DNA of 64,000 nucleotides. It comes from Fasciola hepatica (Eukaryota; Platyhelminthes; Trematoda; Plagiorchiida; Fasciolidae). The stretch covers positions 4,757,001-4,821,000 of the forward strand of contig CANUEZ040000196.1 of the NCBI GenBank assembly GCA_948099385.1, written 5' to 3'. Both the position numbers and the translations under genes were made by a program. How positions within the stretch are numbered: the first letter of the stretch is position 1; every line of letters starts with the position of its first letter. Below, piece after piece: positions 1 through 14,650 of the stretch. The notes beneath the pieces were generated by a model that worked only from the letters and a program-made list of their open reading frames with translations, ran no database searches and was not told the origin of the DNA.

Positions 1-120
1 TAGTGTATACGTTGAACAAAGCGTTGAGACCCATATCGGATAGCCTTGTGGTTTGGGTGTTCGACTGACATTCGTTCACCCCAACCCTTGTTCGTGTCTC
101 CGAGTGGGCTCTGTCCATGT

Positions 121-165
121 GCAATGCTCATGATTTCCTTAGCGGATCAAACAGCTGTACAGTGC
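121..165 (+). pseudogene. Hammerhead ribozyme relic, first copy of array A
   Basis: The region aligned with the B ribozyme is recognisable in A: GCAATG at 121-126 in the place of stem I, CTCATGA at 127-133 in the place of CTGATGA, a stem II-like TTCC...GGAT, CAAA at 148-151 in the place of GAAA, the same palindrome ACAGCTGT at 151-158, then A and CAGTGC at 160-165. The two core changes are G5 to C and G12 to C; both positions are essential in known hammerheads. Stem I has one mismatch (A opposite G). A therefore should not self-cleave here. About 58 relics follow at the array period, with left ends near 121, 543, 966, 1388, 1811 and so on to 24217. Confidence 0.8.
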
Positions 166-2406
166 TTCCATAATTTTCAATGGTCAGTTCAGTGTTCAAG
201 CTGCATGGAGAATCATATTATACAAATCTACTCTGCTACTGCTCTATTGCATTGTATGAGCAATCTGTGTGGATTGTTCATAAGGGAATGCCTTGTTTTT
301 CCTAGGCCCATAAATAGAGAAGTGATGGAACATAGGATTGGATCGGGGTGCGAGAATTTGGTTGTTACCATACAAAGCCAAAGCGAAAGCCGAAGGCGAT
401 TTGGGGATTGTGCTATATCATGTAGTGTATATGTTGAACAAATCGTTGAGATCCATATGGGATAGCCTTGTGGTTTGGGTGTTCGACTGACAATCGTTCA
501 CCCCAACCCTTGTTCGTGTCTCCGAGTGGGCTCTGTCCATGTGCGATGCTCATGATTCCCTTAGCGGATCAAACAGCTGTACAGTGCTTCCATAATTTTC
601 AATGGTCAGTTCAGTGTTCAAGCTGCATGGAGAATCATATTATACAAATCTACTCTGCTACTGCTCTATTGCATTGTATGAGCAATCTGTGTGGATTGTT
701 CATAAGGGAATGCCTTGGTTTTACTTAGGCCCATAAATAGAGAAGTGATGGAACACAGGATTGGATCGGTGCTCGAGAATTTGGTTGTTACCGTTCAAAG
801 CGAAAGCGAAAGCCGAAGCCAATTTGGGGATTGTGCTATATCATGTATTGTATATGTTGAACAAAGCGTTGAGATCCATATGGGATAGACTTGTGGTTTG
901 GGTGTTCGACTGACAATCGTTCACCCCAACCCTTGTTCATGTCTCCGAGTGGGATCTGTCCATGTGCAATGCTCATGATTTCCTTAGCGGATCAAACAGC
1001 TGTACAGTGCTTCCATAATTTTCAATGGTCAGTTCAGTGTTCAAGCTGCATGGAGAATCATATTATACAAATCTACTCTGCTACTGCTCTATTGCATTGT
1101 ATGAGCAATCTGTGTGGATTGTTCATAAGGGAATGCCTTGGTTTTACTTAGGCCCATAAATAGAGAAGTGGTGGAACATAGGATTGGATCGGTGTGCGAG
1201 AATTTGGTTGTTACCGTTCAAAGCGAAAGCGAAAGCCGAAGCCAATTCGGGGATTGTGCTATATCATGTATTGTATATGTTGAACAAGCGTTGAGACCCA
1301 TATGGGATAGCCTTGTGGTTAAGGTGTTCGACTGACATTCGTTCACCCCAACCCTTGTTCGTGTCTCCGAGTGGGATCTGTCCATGTGCGATGCTCATGA
1401 TTCCCTTAGCGGATCAAACAGCTGTACAGTGCTTCCATAATTTTCAATGGTCAGTTCAGTGGTCAAGCTGCGTGGAGAATCATATTATACAAATCTACTC
1501 TGCTACTGCTCTATTGCATTGTATGAGCAATCTGTGTGGATTGTTCATAAGGGAATGCCTTGGTTTTACTTAGGCCCATAAATAGAGAAGTGATGGAACA
1601 TAGGAATGGATCGGTGCTCGAGAATTTGGTTGTTACCGTTCAAAGCGAAAGCGAAAGCCGAAGCCAATTTGGGGATTGTGCTATATCATGTAGTGTATAC
1701 GTTGAACAAAGCGTTGAGACCCATATCGGATAGCCTTGTGGTTTGGGTGTTCGACTGACATTCGTTCACCCCAACCCTTGTTCGTGTCTCCGAGTGGGCT
1801 CTGTCCATGTGCAATGCTCATGATTTCCTTAGCGGATCAAACAGCTGTACAGTGCTTCCATAATTTTCAATGGTCAGTTCAGTGTTCAAGCTGCATGGAG
1901 AATCATATTATACAAATCTACTCTGCTACTGCTCTATTGCATTGTATGAGCAATCTGTGTGGATTGTTCATAAGGGAATGCCTTGGTTTTAATTAGGCCC
2001 ATAAATAGAGAAGTGATGGAACATAGGATTGGATCGGTGTGCGAGAATTTGGTTGTTACCATTCAAAGCGAAAGCGAAAGCCGAAGCCAATTTGGGGATT
2101 GTGCTATATCATGTAGTGTATATGTTGAACAAAGCGTTGAGACCCATATCGGATAGCCTTGTGGTTTGGGTGTTCGACTGACAATCGTTCACCCCAACCC
2201 TTGTTCGTGTCTCCGAGTGGGCTCTGTCCATGTGCAATGCTCATGATTCCCTTAGCGGATCAAACAGCTGTACAGTGCTTCCATAATTTTCAATGGTCAG
2301 TTCAGTGTTCAAGCTGCATGCAGAATCATATAATACAAATCTAATCTGCCACTGCTCTATTGCATTGTATGAGCAATCTGTGTGGATTGTTCATAAGGGA
2401 ATGACT

Positions 2407-2515
2407 TGGTTTTAATTAGGCCCATAAATAGAGAAAAGATGGAACATATGATTGTATTGTTGTGCGAGAATTTTTTTGATACCATAAAAAGCAAAAGCGA
2501 AAGCCGAAGCCAATT
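2407..2515 (+). repeat. Diverged monomer segment in A (also at 6211-6319)
   Basis: This stretch has an unusual density of changes against other A copies: GAAAAGATGGAACATATG, GTATTGTTGTGCG, a T7 run and CCATAAAAAGCAAAAGCG. It is faithfully present in the second copy of the 3.8-kb unit, so divergence preceded the duplication. Confidence 0.75.
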
Positions 2516-3498
2516 TGGGGATTGTGCTATATCATGTATTGTATATGCTGAACAAAGCGTTGAGACCCATATCGGATAGCCTTGTGGTTTGGGTGTTCGA
2601 CTGGCAATCGTTCACCCCAACCCTTGTTCGTGTCTCCGAGTGGGCTTTGTCCATGTGCAATGCTCATGATTCCCTTAGCGGATCAAACATCTGTACAGTG
2701 CTTCCATAATTTTCAATGGTCAGTTCAGTGTTCAAGCTGCATGGAGAATCATATTATACAAATCTACTCTGCTACTGCTCTATTGCATTGTATGAGCAAT
2801 CTGTGTGGATTGTTCATAAGGGAATGCCTTGGTTTTACTTAGGCCCATAAATAGAGAGGTGATGGAACATAGGATTGTATTGGTGTGCGAGAATTTGGTT
2901 GTTACCATTCAAAGCGAAAGCGAAAGCCGAAGGCGATTTGGGGATTGTGCTATATCATGTATTGTATATGCTGAACAAAGCGTTGAGACCCATATGGGAT
3001 AGCCTTGTGGTTTGGGTGTTCGACTGACATTCGTTCACCCCAACCCTTGTTCGTGTCTCCGAGTGGGATCTGTCCATGTGCAATGCTCATGATTTCCTTA
3101 GCGGATCAAACAGCTGTACAGTTCTTCCATAATTTGCAATGGTCAGTTCAGTGTTCAAGCTGCATGGAGAATCATATTATACAAATCTACTCTGCTACTG
3201 CTCTATTGCATTGTATGAGCAATCTGTGTGGATTGTTCATAAGGGAATGCCTTGGTTTTACTTAGGCCCATAAATAGAGAAGTGATGGAACACAGGATTG
3301 GATCGGTGCTCGAGAATTTGGTTGTTACCGTTCAAAGCGAAAGCGAAAGCCGAAGCCAATTTGGGGATTGTGCTATATCATGTAGTGTATATGTTGAACA
3401 AAGCGTTGAGACCCATATGGGATAGCCTTGTGGTTTTGGTGTTCGACTGACATTCGTTCACCCCAACCCTTGTTCGTGTCTCCGAGTGGGTTCTGTCC

Positions 3499-3551
3499 AT
3501 GTGCAATGTTCATGATTCCCTTAGCGGATCAAACAGCTGTACAGTGCTTCA
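3499..3551 (+). repeat. Example of the 422-bp A subfamily
   Basis: Some monomers combine TTCATGATTCCC in the relic core box with a one-base deletion in GCTTCATAAT (others have GCTTCCATAAT). The two changes travel together in monomers starting near 3428, 4273, 7232, 8077, 8499, 9344, 12727, 13995, 14841 and 16109, defining an interspersed subfamily. The monomer at 4695 has the first change without the deletion, so the core change is older or recombination has separated them. Confidence 0.75.
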
Positions 3552-4941
3552 TAATTTTCAATGGTCAGTTCAGTGTTCAAGCTGCATGGAGAATCATATT
3601 ATACAAATCTACTCTGCTACTGCTCTGTTGCATTGTATGAGCAATCTGTGTGGATTGTTCATAAGGGAATGCCTTGGTTTTACTTAGGCCCATAAATAGA
3701 GAAGTGATGGAACATAGGAATGGATCGGTGTGCGAGAATTTGGTTGTTACCGTTCAAAGCGAAAGCGAAAGCCGAAGCCAATTTGGGGATTGTGCTATAT
3801 CATGTAGTGTATATGTTGATCAAAGCGTTGAGACCCACATCGGATAGCCTTGTGGTTTGTGTGTTCGACTGACATTCGTTCACCCCAACCCTTGTTCGTG
3901 TCTCCGAGTGGGCTCTGTCCATGTGCAATGCTCATGATTCCCTTAGCGGATCAAACAGCTGTACAGTGCTTCCATAATTTTCAATGGTCAGTTCAGTGTT
4001 CAAGCTGCATGGAGAATCATATTATACAAATATACCCTGCTACTGCTCTATTGCATTGTATGAGCAATCTGTGTGGATTGTTCATAAGGGAATGCCTTGG
4101 TTTTACTTAGGCCCATGAATAGAGAAGTGATGGAACATAGGATTGGATTGGTGTGCGAGAAGTTGGTTGTTACCATTCAAAGCCAAAGCCAAAGCCAAAG
4201 CCAATTTGGGGATTGTGCTACATCATGTAGTGTATATGCTGAACAAAGCGTTGAGACCCATATCGGATAGCCTTGTGGTTTGGGTGTTCGACTGACATTC
4301 GTTCACCCCAACCCTTGTTCGTGTCTCCGAGTGGGTTCTGTCCATGTGCAATGTTCATGATTCCCTTAGCGGATCAAACAGCTGTACAGTGCTTCATAAT
4401 TTTCAATGGTCAGTTCAGTGTTCAAGCTGCATGGAGAATCATATTATACAAATCTACTCTGCTACTGCTCTATTGCATTGTATGAGCAATCTGTGTGGAT
4501 TGTTCATAAGGGAATGCCTTGGTTTTACTTAGGCCCATAAATAGAGAGGTGATGGAACATAGGATTGGATTGGTGTGCGAGAATTTGGTTGTTACCATTC
4601 AAAGCGAAAGCGAAAGCCGAAGGCGATTTGGGGATTGTGCTATATCATGTAGTGTATATGTTGAACAAAGCGTTGAGACCCATATGGGATAGCCTTGTGG
4701 TTTGGGTGTTCGACTGACATTCGTTCACCCCAACCCTTGTTCGTGTCTCCGAGTGGGTTCTGTCCATGTGCAATGTTCATGATTCCCTTAGCGGATCAAA
4801 CAGCTGTACAGTGCTTCCATAATTTTCAATGGTCAGTTCAGTGTTCAAGCTGCATGGAGAATCATATTATACAAATCTACTCTGCTACTGCTCTATTGCA
4901 TTGTATGAGCAATCTGTGTGGATTGTTCATAAGGGAATGCC

Positions 4942-7900
4942 TTGGTTTTACTTAGGCCCATAAATAGAGAAGTGGTGGAACATAGGATTGGATCGGTGTG
5001 CGAGAATTTGGTTGTTACCGTTCAAAGCGAAAGCGAAAGCCGAAGCCAATTCGGGGATTGTGCTATATCATGTATTGTATATGTTGAACAAGCGTTGAGA
5101 CCCATATGGGATAGCCTTGTGGTTAAGGTGTTCGACTGACATTCGTTCACCCCAACCCTTGTTCGTGTCTCCGAGTGGGATCTGTCCATGTGCGATGCTC
5201 ATGATTCCCTTAGCGGATCAAACAGCTGTACAGTGCTTCCATAATTTTCAATGGTCAGTTCAGTGGTCAAGCTGCGTGGAGAATCATATTATACAAATCT
5301 ACTCTGCTACTGCTCTATTGCATTGTATGAGCAATCTGTGTGGATTGTTCATAAGGGAATGCCTTGGTTTTACTTAGGCCCATAAATAGGGAAGTGATGG
5401 AACATAGGATTGTATTGGTGTGCGAGAATTTGGTTGTTACCGTTCAAAGCGAAAGCGAAAGCCGAAGCCAATTTGGGGATTGTGCTATATCATGTAGTGT
5501 ATACGTTGAACAAAGCGTTGAGACCCATATCGGATAGCCTTGTGGTTTGGGTGTTCGACTGACATTCGTTCACCCCAACCCTTGTTCGTGTCTCCGAGTG
5601 GGCTCTGTCCATGTGCAATGCTCATGATTTCCTTAGCGGATCAAACAGCTGTACAGTGCTTCCATAATTTTCAATGGTCAGTTCAGTGTTCAAGCTGCAT
5701 GGAGAATCATATTATACAAATCTACTCTGCTACTGCTCTATTGCATTGTATGAGCAATCTGTGTGGATTGTTCATAAGGGAATGCCTTGGTTTTAATTAG
5801 GCCCATAAATAGAGAAGTGATGGAACATAGGATTGGATCGGTGTGCGAGAATTTGGTTGTTACCATTCAAAGCGAAAGCGAAAGCCGAAGCCAATTTGGG
5901 GATTGTGCTATATCATGTAGTGTATATGTTGAACAAAGCGTTGAGACCCATATCGGATAGCCTTGTGGTTTGGGTGTTCGACTGACAATCGTTCACCCCA
6001 ACCCTTGTTCGTGTCTCCGAGTGGGCTCTGTCCATGTGCAATGCTCATGATTCCCTTAGCGGATCAAACAGCTGTACAGTGCTTCCATAATTTTCAATGG
6101 TCAGTTCAGTGTTCAAGCTGCATGGAGAATCATATAATACAAATCTAATCTGCCACTGCTCTATTGCATTGTATGAGCAATCTGTGTGGATTGTTCATAA
6201 GGGAATGACTTGGTTTTAATTAGGCCCATAAATAGAGAAAAGATGGAACATATGATTGTATTGTTGTGCGAGAATTTTTTTGATACCATAAAAAGCAAAA
6301 GCGAAAGCCGAAGCCAATTTGGGGATTGTGCTATATCATGTATTGTATATGCTGAACAAAGCGTTGAGACCCATATCGGATAGCCTTGTGGTTTGGGTGT
6401 TCGACTGGCAATCGTTCACCCCAACCCTTGTTCGTGTCTCCGAGTGGGCTTTGTCCATGTGCAATGCTCATGATTCCCTTAGCGGATCAAACATCTGTAC
6501 AGTGCTTCCATAATTTTCAATGGTCAGTTCAGTGTTCAAGCTGCATGGAGAATCATATTATACAAATCTACTCTGCTACTGCTCTATTGCATTGTATGAG
6601 CAATCTGTGTGGATTGTTCATAAGGGAATGCCTTGGTTTTACTTAGGCCCATAAATAGAGAGGTGATGGAACATAGGATTGTATTGGTGTGCGAGAATTT
6701 GGTTGTTACCATTCAAAGCGAAAGCGAAAGCCGAAGGCGATTTGGGGATTGTGCTATATCATGTATTGTATATGCTGAACAAAGCGTTGAGACCCATATG
6801 GGATAGCCTTGTGGTTTGGGTGTTCGACTGACATTCGTTCACCCCAACCCTTGTTCGTGTCTCCGAGTGGGCTTTGTCCATGTGCAATGCTCATGATTTC
6901 CTTAGCGGATCAAACAGCTGTACAGTTCTTCCATAATTTGCAATGGTCAGTTCAGTGTTCAAGCTGCATGGAGAATCATATTATACAAATCTACTCTGCT
7001 ACTGCTCTATTGCATTGTATGAGCAATCTGTGTGGATTGTTCATAAGGGAATGCCTTGGTTTTACTTAGGCCCATAAATAGAGAAGTGATGGAACACAGG
7101 ATTGGATCGGTGCTCGAGAATTTGGTTGTTACCGTTCAAAGCGAAAGCGAAAGCCGAAGCCAATTTGGGGATTGTGCTATATCATGTAGTGTATATGTTG
7201 AACAAAGCGTTGAGACCCATATGGGATAGCCTTGTGGTTTTGGTGTTCGACTGACATTCGTTCACCCCAACCCTTGTTCGTGTCTCCGAGTGGGTTCTGT
7301 CCATGTGCAATGTTCATGATTCCCTTAGCGGATCAAACAGCTGTACAGTGCTTCATAATTTTCAATGGTCAGTTCAGTGTTCAAGCTGCATGGAGAATCA
7401 TATTATACAAATCTACTCTGCTACTGCTCTGTTGCATTGTATGAGCAATCTGTGTGGATTGTTCATAAGGGAATGCCTTGGTTTTACTTAGGCCCATAAA
7501 TAGAGAAGTGATGGAACATAGGATTGTATTGGTGTGCGAGAATTTGGTTGTTACCGTTCAAAGCGAAAGCGAAAGCCGAAGCCAATTTGGGGATTGTGCT
7601 ATATCATGTAGTGTATATGTTGATCAAAGCGTTGAGACCCACATCGGATAGCCTTGTGGTTTGTGTGTTCGACTGACATTCGTTCACCCCAACCCTTGTT
7701 CGTGTCTCCGAGTGGGCTCTGTCCATGTGCAATGCTCATGATTCCCTTAGCGGATCAAACAGCTGTACAGTGCTTCCATAATTTTCAATGGTCAGTTCAG
7801 TGTTCAAGCTGCATGGAGAATCATATTATACAAATCTACTCTGCTACTGCTCTATTGCATTGTATGAGCAATCTGTGTGGATTGTTCATAAGGGAATGCC

Positions 7901-8734
7901 TTGGTTTTACTTAGGCCCATGAATAGAGAAGTGATGGAACATAGGATTGGATTGGTGTGCGAGAATTTGGTTGTTACCATTCAAAGCCAAAGCGAAAGCC
8001 AAAGCCAATTTGGGGATTGTGCTACATCATGTAGTGTATATGCTGAACAAAGCGTTGAGACCCATATCGGATAGCCTTGTGGTTTGGGTGTTCGACTGAC
8101 ATTCGTTCACCCCAACCCTTGTTCGTGTCTCCGAGTGGGTTCTGTCCATGTGCAATGTTCATGATTCCCTTAGCGGATCAAACAGCTGTACAGTGCTTCA
8201 TAATTTTCAATGGTCAGTTCAGTGTTCAAGCTGCATGGAGAATCATATTATACAAATCTACTCTGCTACTGCTCTATTGCATTGTATGAGCAATCTGTGT
8301 GGATTGTTCATAAGGGAATGCCTTGGTTTTACTTAGGCCCATAAATAGAGAGGTGATGGAACATAGGATTGGATTGGTGTGCGAGAATTTGGTTGTTACC
8401 ATTCAAAGCGAAAGCGAAAGCCGAAGGCGATTTGGGGATTGTGCTATATCATGTAGTGTATATGTTGAACAAAGCGTTGAGACCCATATGGGATAGCCTT
8501 GTGGTTTGGGTGTTCGACTGACATTCGTTCACCCCAACCCTTGTTCGTGTCTCCGAGTGGGTTCTGTCCATGTGCAATGTTCATGATTCCCTTAGCGGAT
8601 CAAACAGCTGTACAGTGCTTCATAATTTTCAATGGTCAGTTCAGTGTTCAAGCTGCATGGAGAATCATATTATACAAATCTACTCTGCTACTGCTCTATT
8701 GCATTGTATGAGCAATCTGTGTGGATTGTTCATA
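4942..8734 (+). repeat. Nine-monomer higher-order unit in A, copy 2
   Basis: Direct tandem duplicate of 1138-4930 at a spacing of 3804 bases. Differences are few. At 5403-5418 the copy reads GATTGTATTGGTGTGCG where copy 1 at about 1606 reads GAATGGATCGGTGCTCG, a cluster compatible with later conversion by another monomer. Confidence 0.85.
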
Positions 8735-11700
8735 AGGGAATGCCTTGGTTTTAATTAGGCCCATAAATAGAGAGGTGATGGAACATAGGATTGGATTGGT
8801 GTGCGAGAATTTGGTTGTTACCATTCAAAGCGAAAGCGAAAGCCGAAGGCGATTTGGGGATTGTGCTATATCATGTAGTGTATATGTTGAAGAAAGCGTT
8901 GAGACCCATATCGGATAGCCTTGTGGTTTTGGTGTTCGACTGACATTCGTTCACCCCAACCCTTGTTCGTGTCTCCGAGTGGGCTTTGTCCATGTGCAAT
9001 GCTCATGATTCCCTTAGCGGATCAAACAGCTGTACAGTGCTTCCATAATTTGCAATGGTCAGTTCAGTGTTCAAGCTGCATGGAGAATCATATTATACAA
9101 ATCTACTCTGCTACTGCTCTATTGCATTGTATGAGCAATCTGTGTGGATTGTTCATAAGGGAATGCCTTGGTTTTACTTAGGCCCATAAATAGAGAGGTG
9201 ATGGAACACAGGATTGGATCGGTGTTCGAGAATTTGGTTGTTACCATTCAAAGCGAAAGCGAAAGCCGAAGCCAATTTGGGGATTGTGCTATATCATGTA
9301 GAGTATATGTTGAACAATGCGTTGAGACCCATATGGGATAGCCTTGTGGTTTGGGTGTTCGACTGACATTCGTTCACTCCAACCCTTGTTCGTGTCTCCG
9401 AGTGGGTTCTGTCCATGTGCAATGTTCATGATTCCCTTAGCGGATCAAACAGCTGTACAGTGCTTCATAATTTTCAATGGTCAGTTCAGTGTTCAAGCTG
9501 CATGGAGAATCATATTATACAAATCTACTCTGCTACTGCTCTATTGCATTGTATGAGCAATCTGTGTGGATTGTTCATAAGGGAATGCCTTGGTTTTACT
9601 TAGGCCCATAAATAGAGAAGTGATGGAACATAGGATTGGATTGGTGTGCGAGAATTTGGTTGTTACCATTCAAAGCGAAAGCGAAAGCCGAAGCCAATTT
9701 GGGGATTGTGCTATATCATGTAGTGTATATGTTGAACAAAGCGTTGAGACCCATATGGGATAGCCTTGTGGTTTGGGTGTTCGACTGACATTCGTTCACA
9801 CCAACCCTTGTTCGTGTCTCCGAGTGGGTTCTGTCCATGTGCAATGCTCATGATTCCCTTAGCGGATCAAACAGCTGTACAGTGCTTCCATAATTTTCAA
9901 TGGTCAGTTCAGTGTTCAAGCTGCATGGAGAATCATATTATACAAATCTACTCTGCTACTGCTCTATTGCATTGTATGAGCAATCTGTGTGGATTGTTCA
10001 TAAGGGAATGCCTTGGTTTTAATTAGCCCCTTAAATAGAGAAGTGGTGGAACATAGGATTGGATCGGTGTGCGAGAATTTGGTTGTTACCGTTCAAAGCG
10101 AAAGCGAAAGCCGAAGCCAATTTGGGGATTGTGCTATATCATGTATTGTATATGTTGAAAAAAACGTTGAGAACCATATCGGATAGCCTTGTGGTTTGGG
10201 TGTTCGACTGACAATCGTTCACCCCAACCCTTGTTCGTGTCTCCGAGTAGGATCTGTCCATGTGCGATGCTCATGATTCCCTTAGCGGATCAAACAGCTG
10301 TACAGTGCTTCCATAATTTTCAATGGTCAGTTCAGTGTTCAAGCTGCATGGAGAATCATATTATACAAATCTACTCTGCTACTGCTCTATTGCATTGTAT
10401 GAGCAATCTGTGTGGATTGTTCGTAAGGGAATGCCTTGGTTTTACTTAGGCCCATAAATAGAGAAGTGATGGAACATAGGATTGGATTGGTGTGCGAGAA
10501 TTTGGTTGTTACCATTCAAAGCGAAAGCGAAAGCCGAAGCCACTTTGGGGATTGTGCTATATCATGTAGTGTATATGCTGAACAAAGCGTTGAGACCCAT
10601 ATGGGATAGCCTTGTGGTTTTGGTGTTCGACTGACAATCGTTCACCCCAACCCTTGTTCGTGTCTCCGAGTGGGCTTTGTCCATGTGCAATGCTCATGAT
10701 TCCCTTAGCGGATCAAACAGCTGTACAGTGCTTCCATAATTTGCAATGGTCAGTTCAGTGTTCAAGCTGCATGGAGAACCATATTATACAAATCTACTCT
10801 GCTACTGCTCTATTGCATTGTATGATCAATCTGTGTGGATTGTTCATAAGGGAATGCCTTGGTTTTACTTAGGCCCATAAATAGAGAGGTGATGGAACAT
10901 AGGATTGTATTGGTGTGCGAGAATTTGGTTGTTACCATTCAAATCGAAAGCGAAAGCCGAAGGCGATGTGGGGATTGTGCTATATCATGTATTGTATATG
11001 CTGAACAAAGCGTTGAGACCCATATGGGATAGCCTTGTGGTTTTGGTGTTCGACTGACATTCGTTCACCCCAACCCTTGTTCGTGTCTCCGAGTGGGTTC
11101 TGTCCATGTGCAATGTTCATGATTCCCTTAGCGGATCAAACAGCTGTACAGTGCTTCCATAATTTGCAATGGTCAGTTAAGTGTTCAAGCTGCATGGAGA
11201 ATCATATTATACAAATCTACTCTGCTACTGCTCTGTTGCATTGTATGAGCAATCTGTGTGGATTGTTCACAAGGGAATGCCTTGGTTTTACTTAGGCCCA
11301 TGAATAGAGAGGTGATGGAACATAGGATTGTATTGGTGTGCGAGAATTTGGTTGTTACCATTCAAAGCGAAAGTGAAAGCCGAAGCCAATTTGGGGATTG
11401 TGCTATATCATGTAGTGTATATGTTGATCAAAGCGTTGAGACCCACATCGGATAGCCTTGTGGTTTGTGTGTTCGACTGACATTCGTTCACCCCAACCCT
11501 TGTTCGTGTCTCCGAGTGGGCTCTGTCCATGTGCAATGCTCATGATTCCCTTAGCGGATCAAACAGCTGTACAGTGCTTCCATAATTTTCAATGGTCAGT
11601 TCAGTGTTCAAACTGCATGGAGAATCATATTATACAAATCTACTCTGCTACTGCTCTATTGCATTGTATGAGCAATCTGTGTGGATTGTTCATAAGGGAA

Positions 11701-14650
11701 TGCCTTGGTTTTACTTAGGCCCATGAATAGAGAAGTTATGGAACATAGGATTGGATTGGTGTGCGAGAATTTGGTTGTTACCGTTCAAAGCGAAAGCGAA
11801 AGCCGAAGCCAATTTGGGGATTGTGCTACATCATGTAGTGTATATGCTGAACAAAGCGTTGAGACCCATATCGGATAGCCTTGTGGTTTGGGTGTTCGAC
11901 TGACATTCGTTCACCCCAACCCTTGTTCGTGTCTCCGAGTGGGCTCTGTCCATGTGCAATGCTCATGATTCCCTTAGCGGATCAAATATCTGTACAGTGC
12001 TTCCATAATTTTCAATGGTCAGTTCAGTGTTCAAGCTGCATGGAGAATCATATTATACAAATCTACTCTGCTACTGCTCTATTGCATTGTATGAGCAATC
12101 TGTGTGGATTGTTCATAAGGGAATGCCTTGGTTTTACTTAGGCCCATAAATAGAGAAGTGGTGGAACATAGGATTGGATTGGTGTGCGAGAATTTGGTTG
12201 TTACCATTCAAAGCCAAAGCGAAAGCCGAAGCCAATTTGGGGATTGTGCTATATCATGTAGTGTATATGCTGAACAAAGCGTTGAGACCCATATCGGATA
12301 GCCTTGTGGTTTTGGTGTTCGACTGACAATCATTCACCCCAACCCTTGTTCGTGTCTCCGAGTGGGCTTTGTCCATGTGCAATGCTCATGATTCCCTTAG
12401 CGGATCAAACAGCTGTACAGTGCTTCCATAATTTTCAATGGTCAGTTCAGTGTTCAAGCTGCATGGAGAATCATATTATACAAATCTACTCTGCTACTGC
12501 TCTATTGCATTGTATGAGCAATCTGTGTGGATTGTTCATAAGGGAATGCCTTGGTTTTAATTAGGCCCATAAATAGAGAAGTGATGGAACACAGGATTGG
12601 ATCGGTGTTCGAGAATTTAGTTGTTACCGTTGAAAGCGAAAGCGAAAGCCGAAGGCGATTTGGGGATTGTGCTATATCATGTAGTGTATATGTTGAACAA
12701 AGCGTTGAGACCCATATCGGATAGCCTTGTGGTTTGGGTGTTCGACTGACATTCGTTCACCCCAACCCTTGTTCGTGTCTCCGAGTGGGTTCTGTCCATG
12801 TGCAATGTTCATGATTTCCTTAGCGGATCAAACAGCTGTACAGTGCTTCATAATTTTCAATGGTCAGTTCAGTGTTCAAGCTGCATGGAGAATCATATTA
12901 TACAAATCTACTCTGCTACTGCTCTATTGCATTGTATGAGCAATCTGTGTGGATTGTTCATAAGGGAATGCCTTGGTTTTACTTAGGCCCATGAATAGAG
13001 AAGTGATGGAACATAGGATTGGATTGGTGTGCGAGAATTTGGTTGTTACCATTCAAAGCGAAAGCGAAAGCCGAAGCCAATTTGGGGATTGTGCTATATC
13101 ATGTAGTGTATATGTTAAACAAAGCGTTCAGAACCATATGGGATAGCCTTGTGGTTTGGGTGTTCGACTGACATTCGTTCACACCAACCCTTGTTCGTGT
13201 CTCCGAGTGGGTTCTGTCCATGTGCAATGGTCATGATTCCCTTAGCGGATCAAACAGCTGTACAGTGCTTCCATAATTTTCAATGGTCAGTTCAGTGTTC
13301 AAGCTGCATGGAGAATCATATTATACAAATCTACTCTGCTACTGCTCTATTGCATTGTATGAGCAATCTGTGTGGATTGTTCATAAGGGAATGCCTTGGT
13401 TTTAATTAGGCCCATAAATAGAGAAGTGGTGGAACATAGGATTGGATTGGTGTGCGAGAATTTGGTTGTTACCGTTCAAAGCGAAAGCGAAAGCCGAAGG
13501 CGATTTGGGGATTGTGCTATATCATGTAGTGTATATGTTGAACAAAGCGTTGAGACCCATATCGGATAGCCTTGTGGTTTTGGTGTTCGACTGACATTCG
13601 TTCACCCCAACCCTTGTTCGTGTCTCCGAGTGGGCTTTGTCCATGTGCAATGCTCATGATTCCCTTAGCGGATCAAACAGCTGTACAGTGCTTCCATAAT
13701 TTTCAATGGTCAGTTCAGTGTTCAAGCTGCATGGAGAATCATATTATACAAATCTACTCTGCTACTGCTCTATTGCATTGTATGAGCAATCTGTGTGGAT
13801 TGTTCATAAGGGAATGCCTTGGTTTTACTTAGGCCCATAAATAGAGAAGTGATGGAACACAGGATTGGATCGGTGTTCGAGAATTTGGTTGTTACCATTC
13901 AAAGCCAAAGCGAAAGCCGAATCCAATTTGGGGATTGTGCTATATCATGTAGTGTATATGTTGAACAAAGCGTTGAGACCCATATGGGATAGCCTTGTGG
14001 TTTGGGTGTTCGACTGACATTCGTTCACCCGAAACGCTTGTTCGTGTCTCCGAGTGGGTTCTGTCCATGTGCAATGTTCATGATTCCCTTAGCGGATCAA
14101 ACAGCTGTACAGTGCTTCATAATTTTCAATGGTCAGTTCAGTGTTCAAGCTGCATGGAGAATCATATTATACAAATCTACTCTGCTACTGCTCTATTGCA
14201 TTGTATGAGCAATCTGTGTGGATTGTTCATAAGGGAATGCCTTGGTTTTACTTAGGCCCATAAATAGAGAAGTGATGAAACATAGGATTGGATTGGTGTG
14301 CGGGAATTTGGTTGTTACCATTCAAAGCCAAAGCGAAAGCCGAAGCCAATTTGGGGATTGTGCTATATCATGTAGTGTATATGTTGAACAAAGCGTTGAG
14401 ACCCATATGGGATAGCCTTGTGGTTTCGGTGTTCGACTGACATTCGTTCACCCCAACCCTTGTTCGTGTCTCCGAGTGGGTTCTGTGCATGTGCAATGCT
14501 CATGATTCCCTTAGCGGATCAAACAGCTGTACAGTGCTTCCATAATTTGCAATGGTCAGTTCAGTGTTCAAGCTGCATGGAGAATCATATTATACAAATC
14601 TACTCTGCTACTGCTCTATTGCATTGTATGAGCAATCTGTGTGGATTGTT

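Larger units (their letters stand above)
1138..4930 (+). repeat. Nine-monomer higher-order unit in A, copy 1
   Basis: Rare markers recur 3804 bases later: the GAACAAGCG one-base deletion (1285 and 5089), TTAAGGTGTTC (1319 and 5123), the degenerate monomer with GAATTTTTTTGATACC (2467 and 6271) and the TTGATCAAAGCG variant (3815 and 7619). This is one copy of a 9-mer unit. The right boundary is approximate because the two copies lose their shared markers near 4.7-4.9 kb. Confidence 0.85.
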
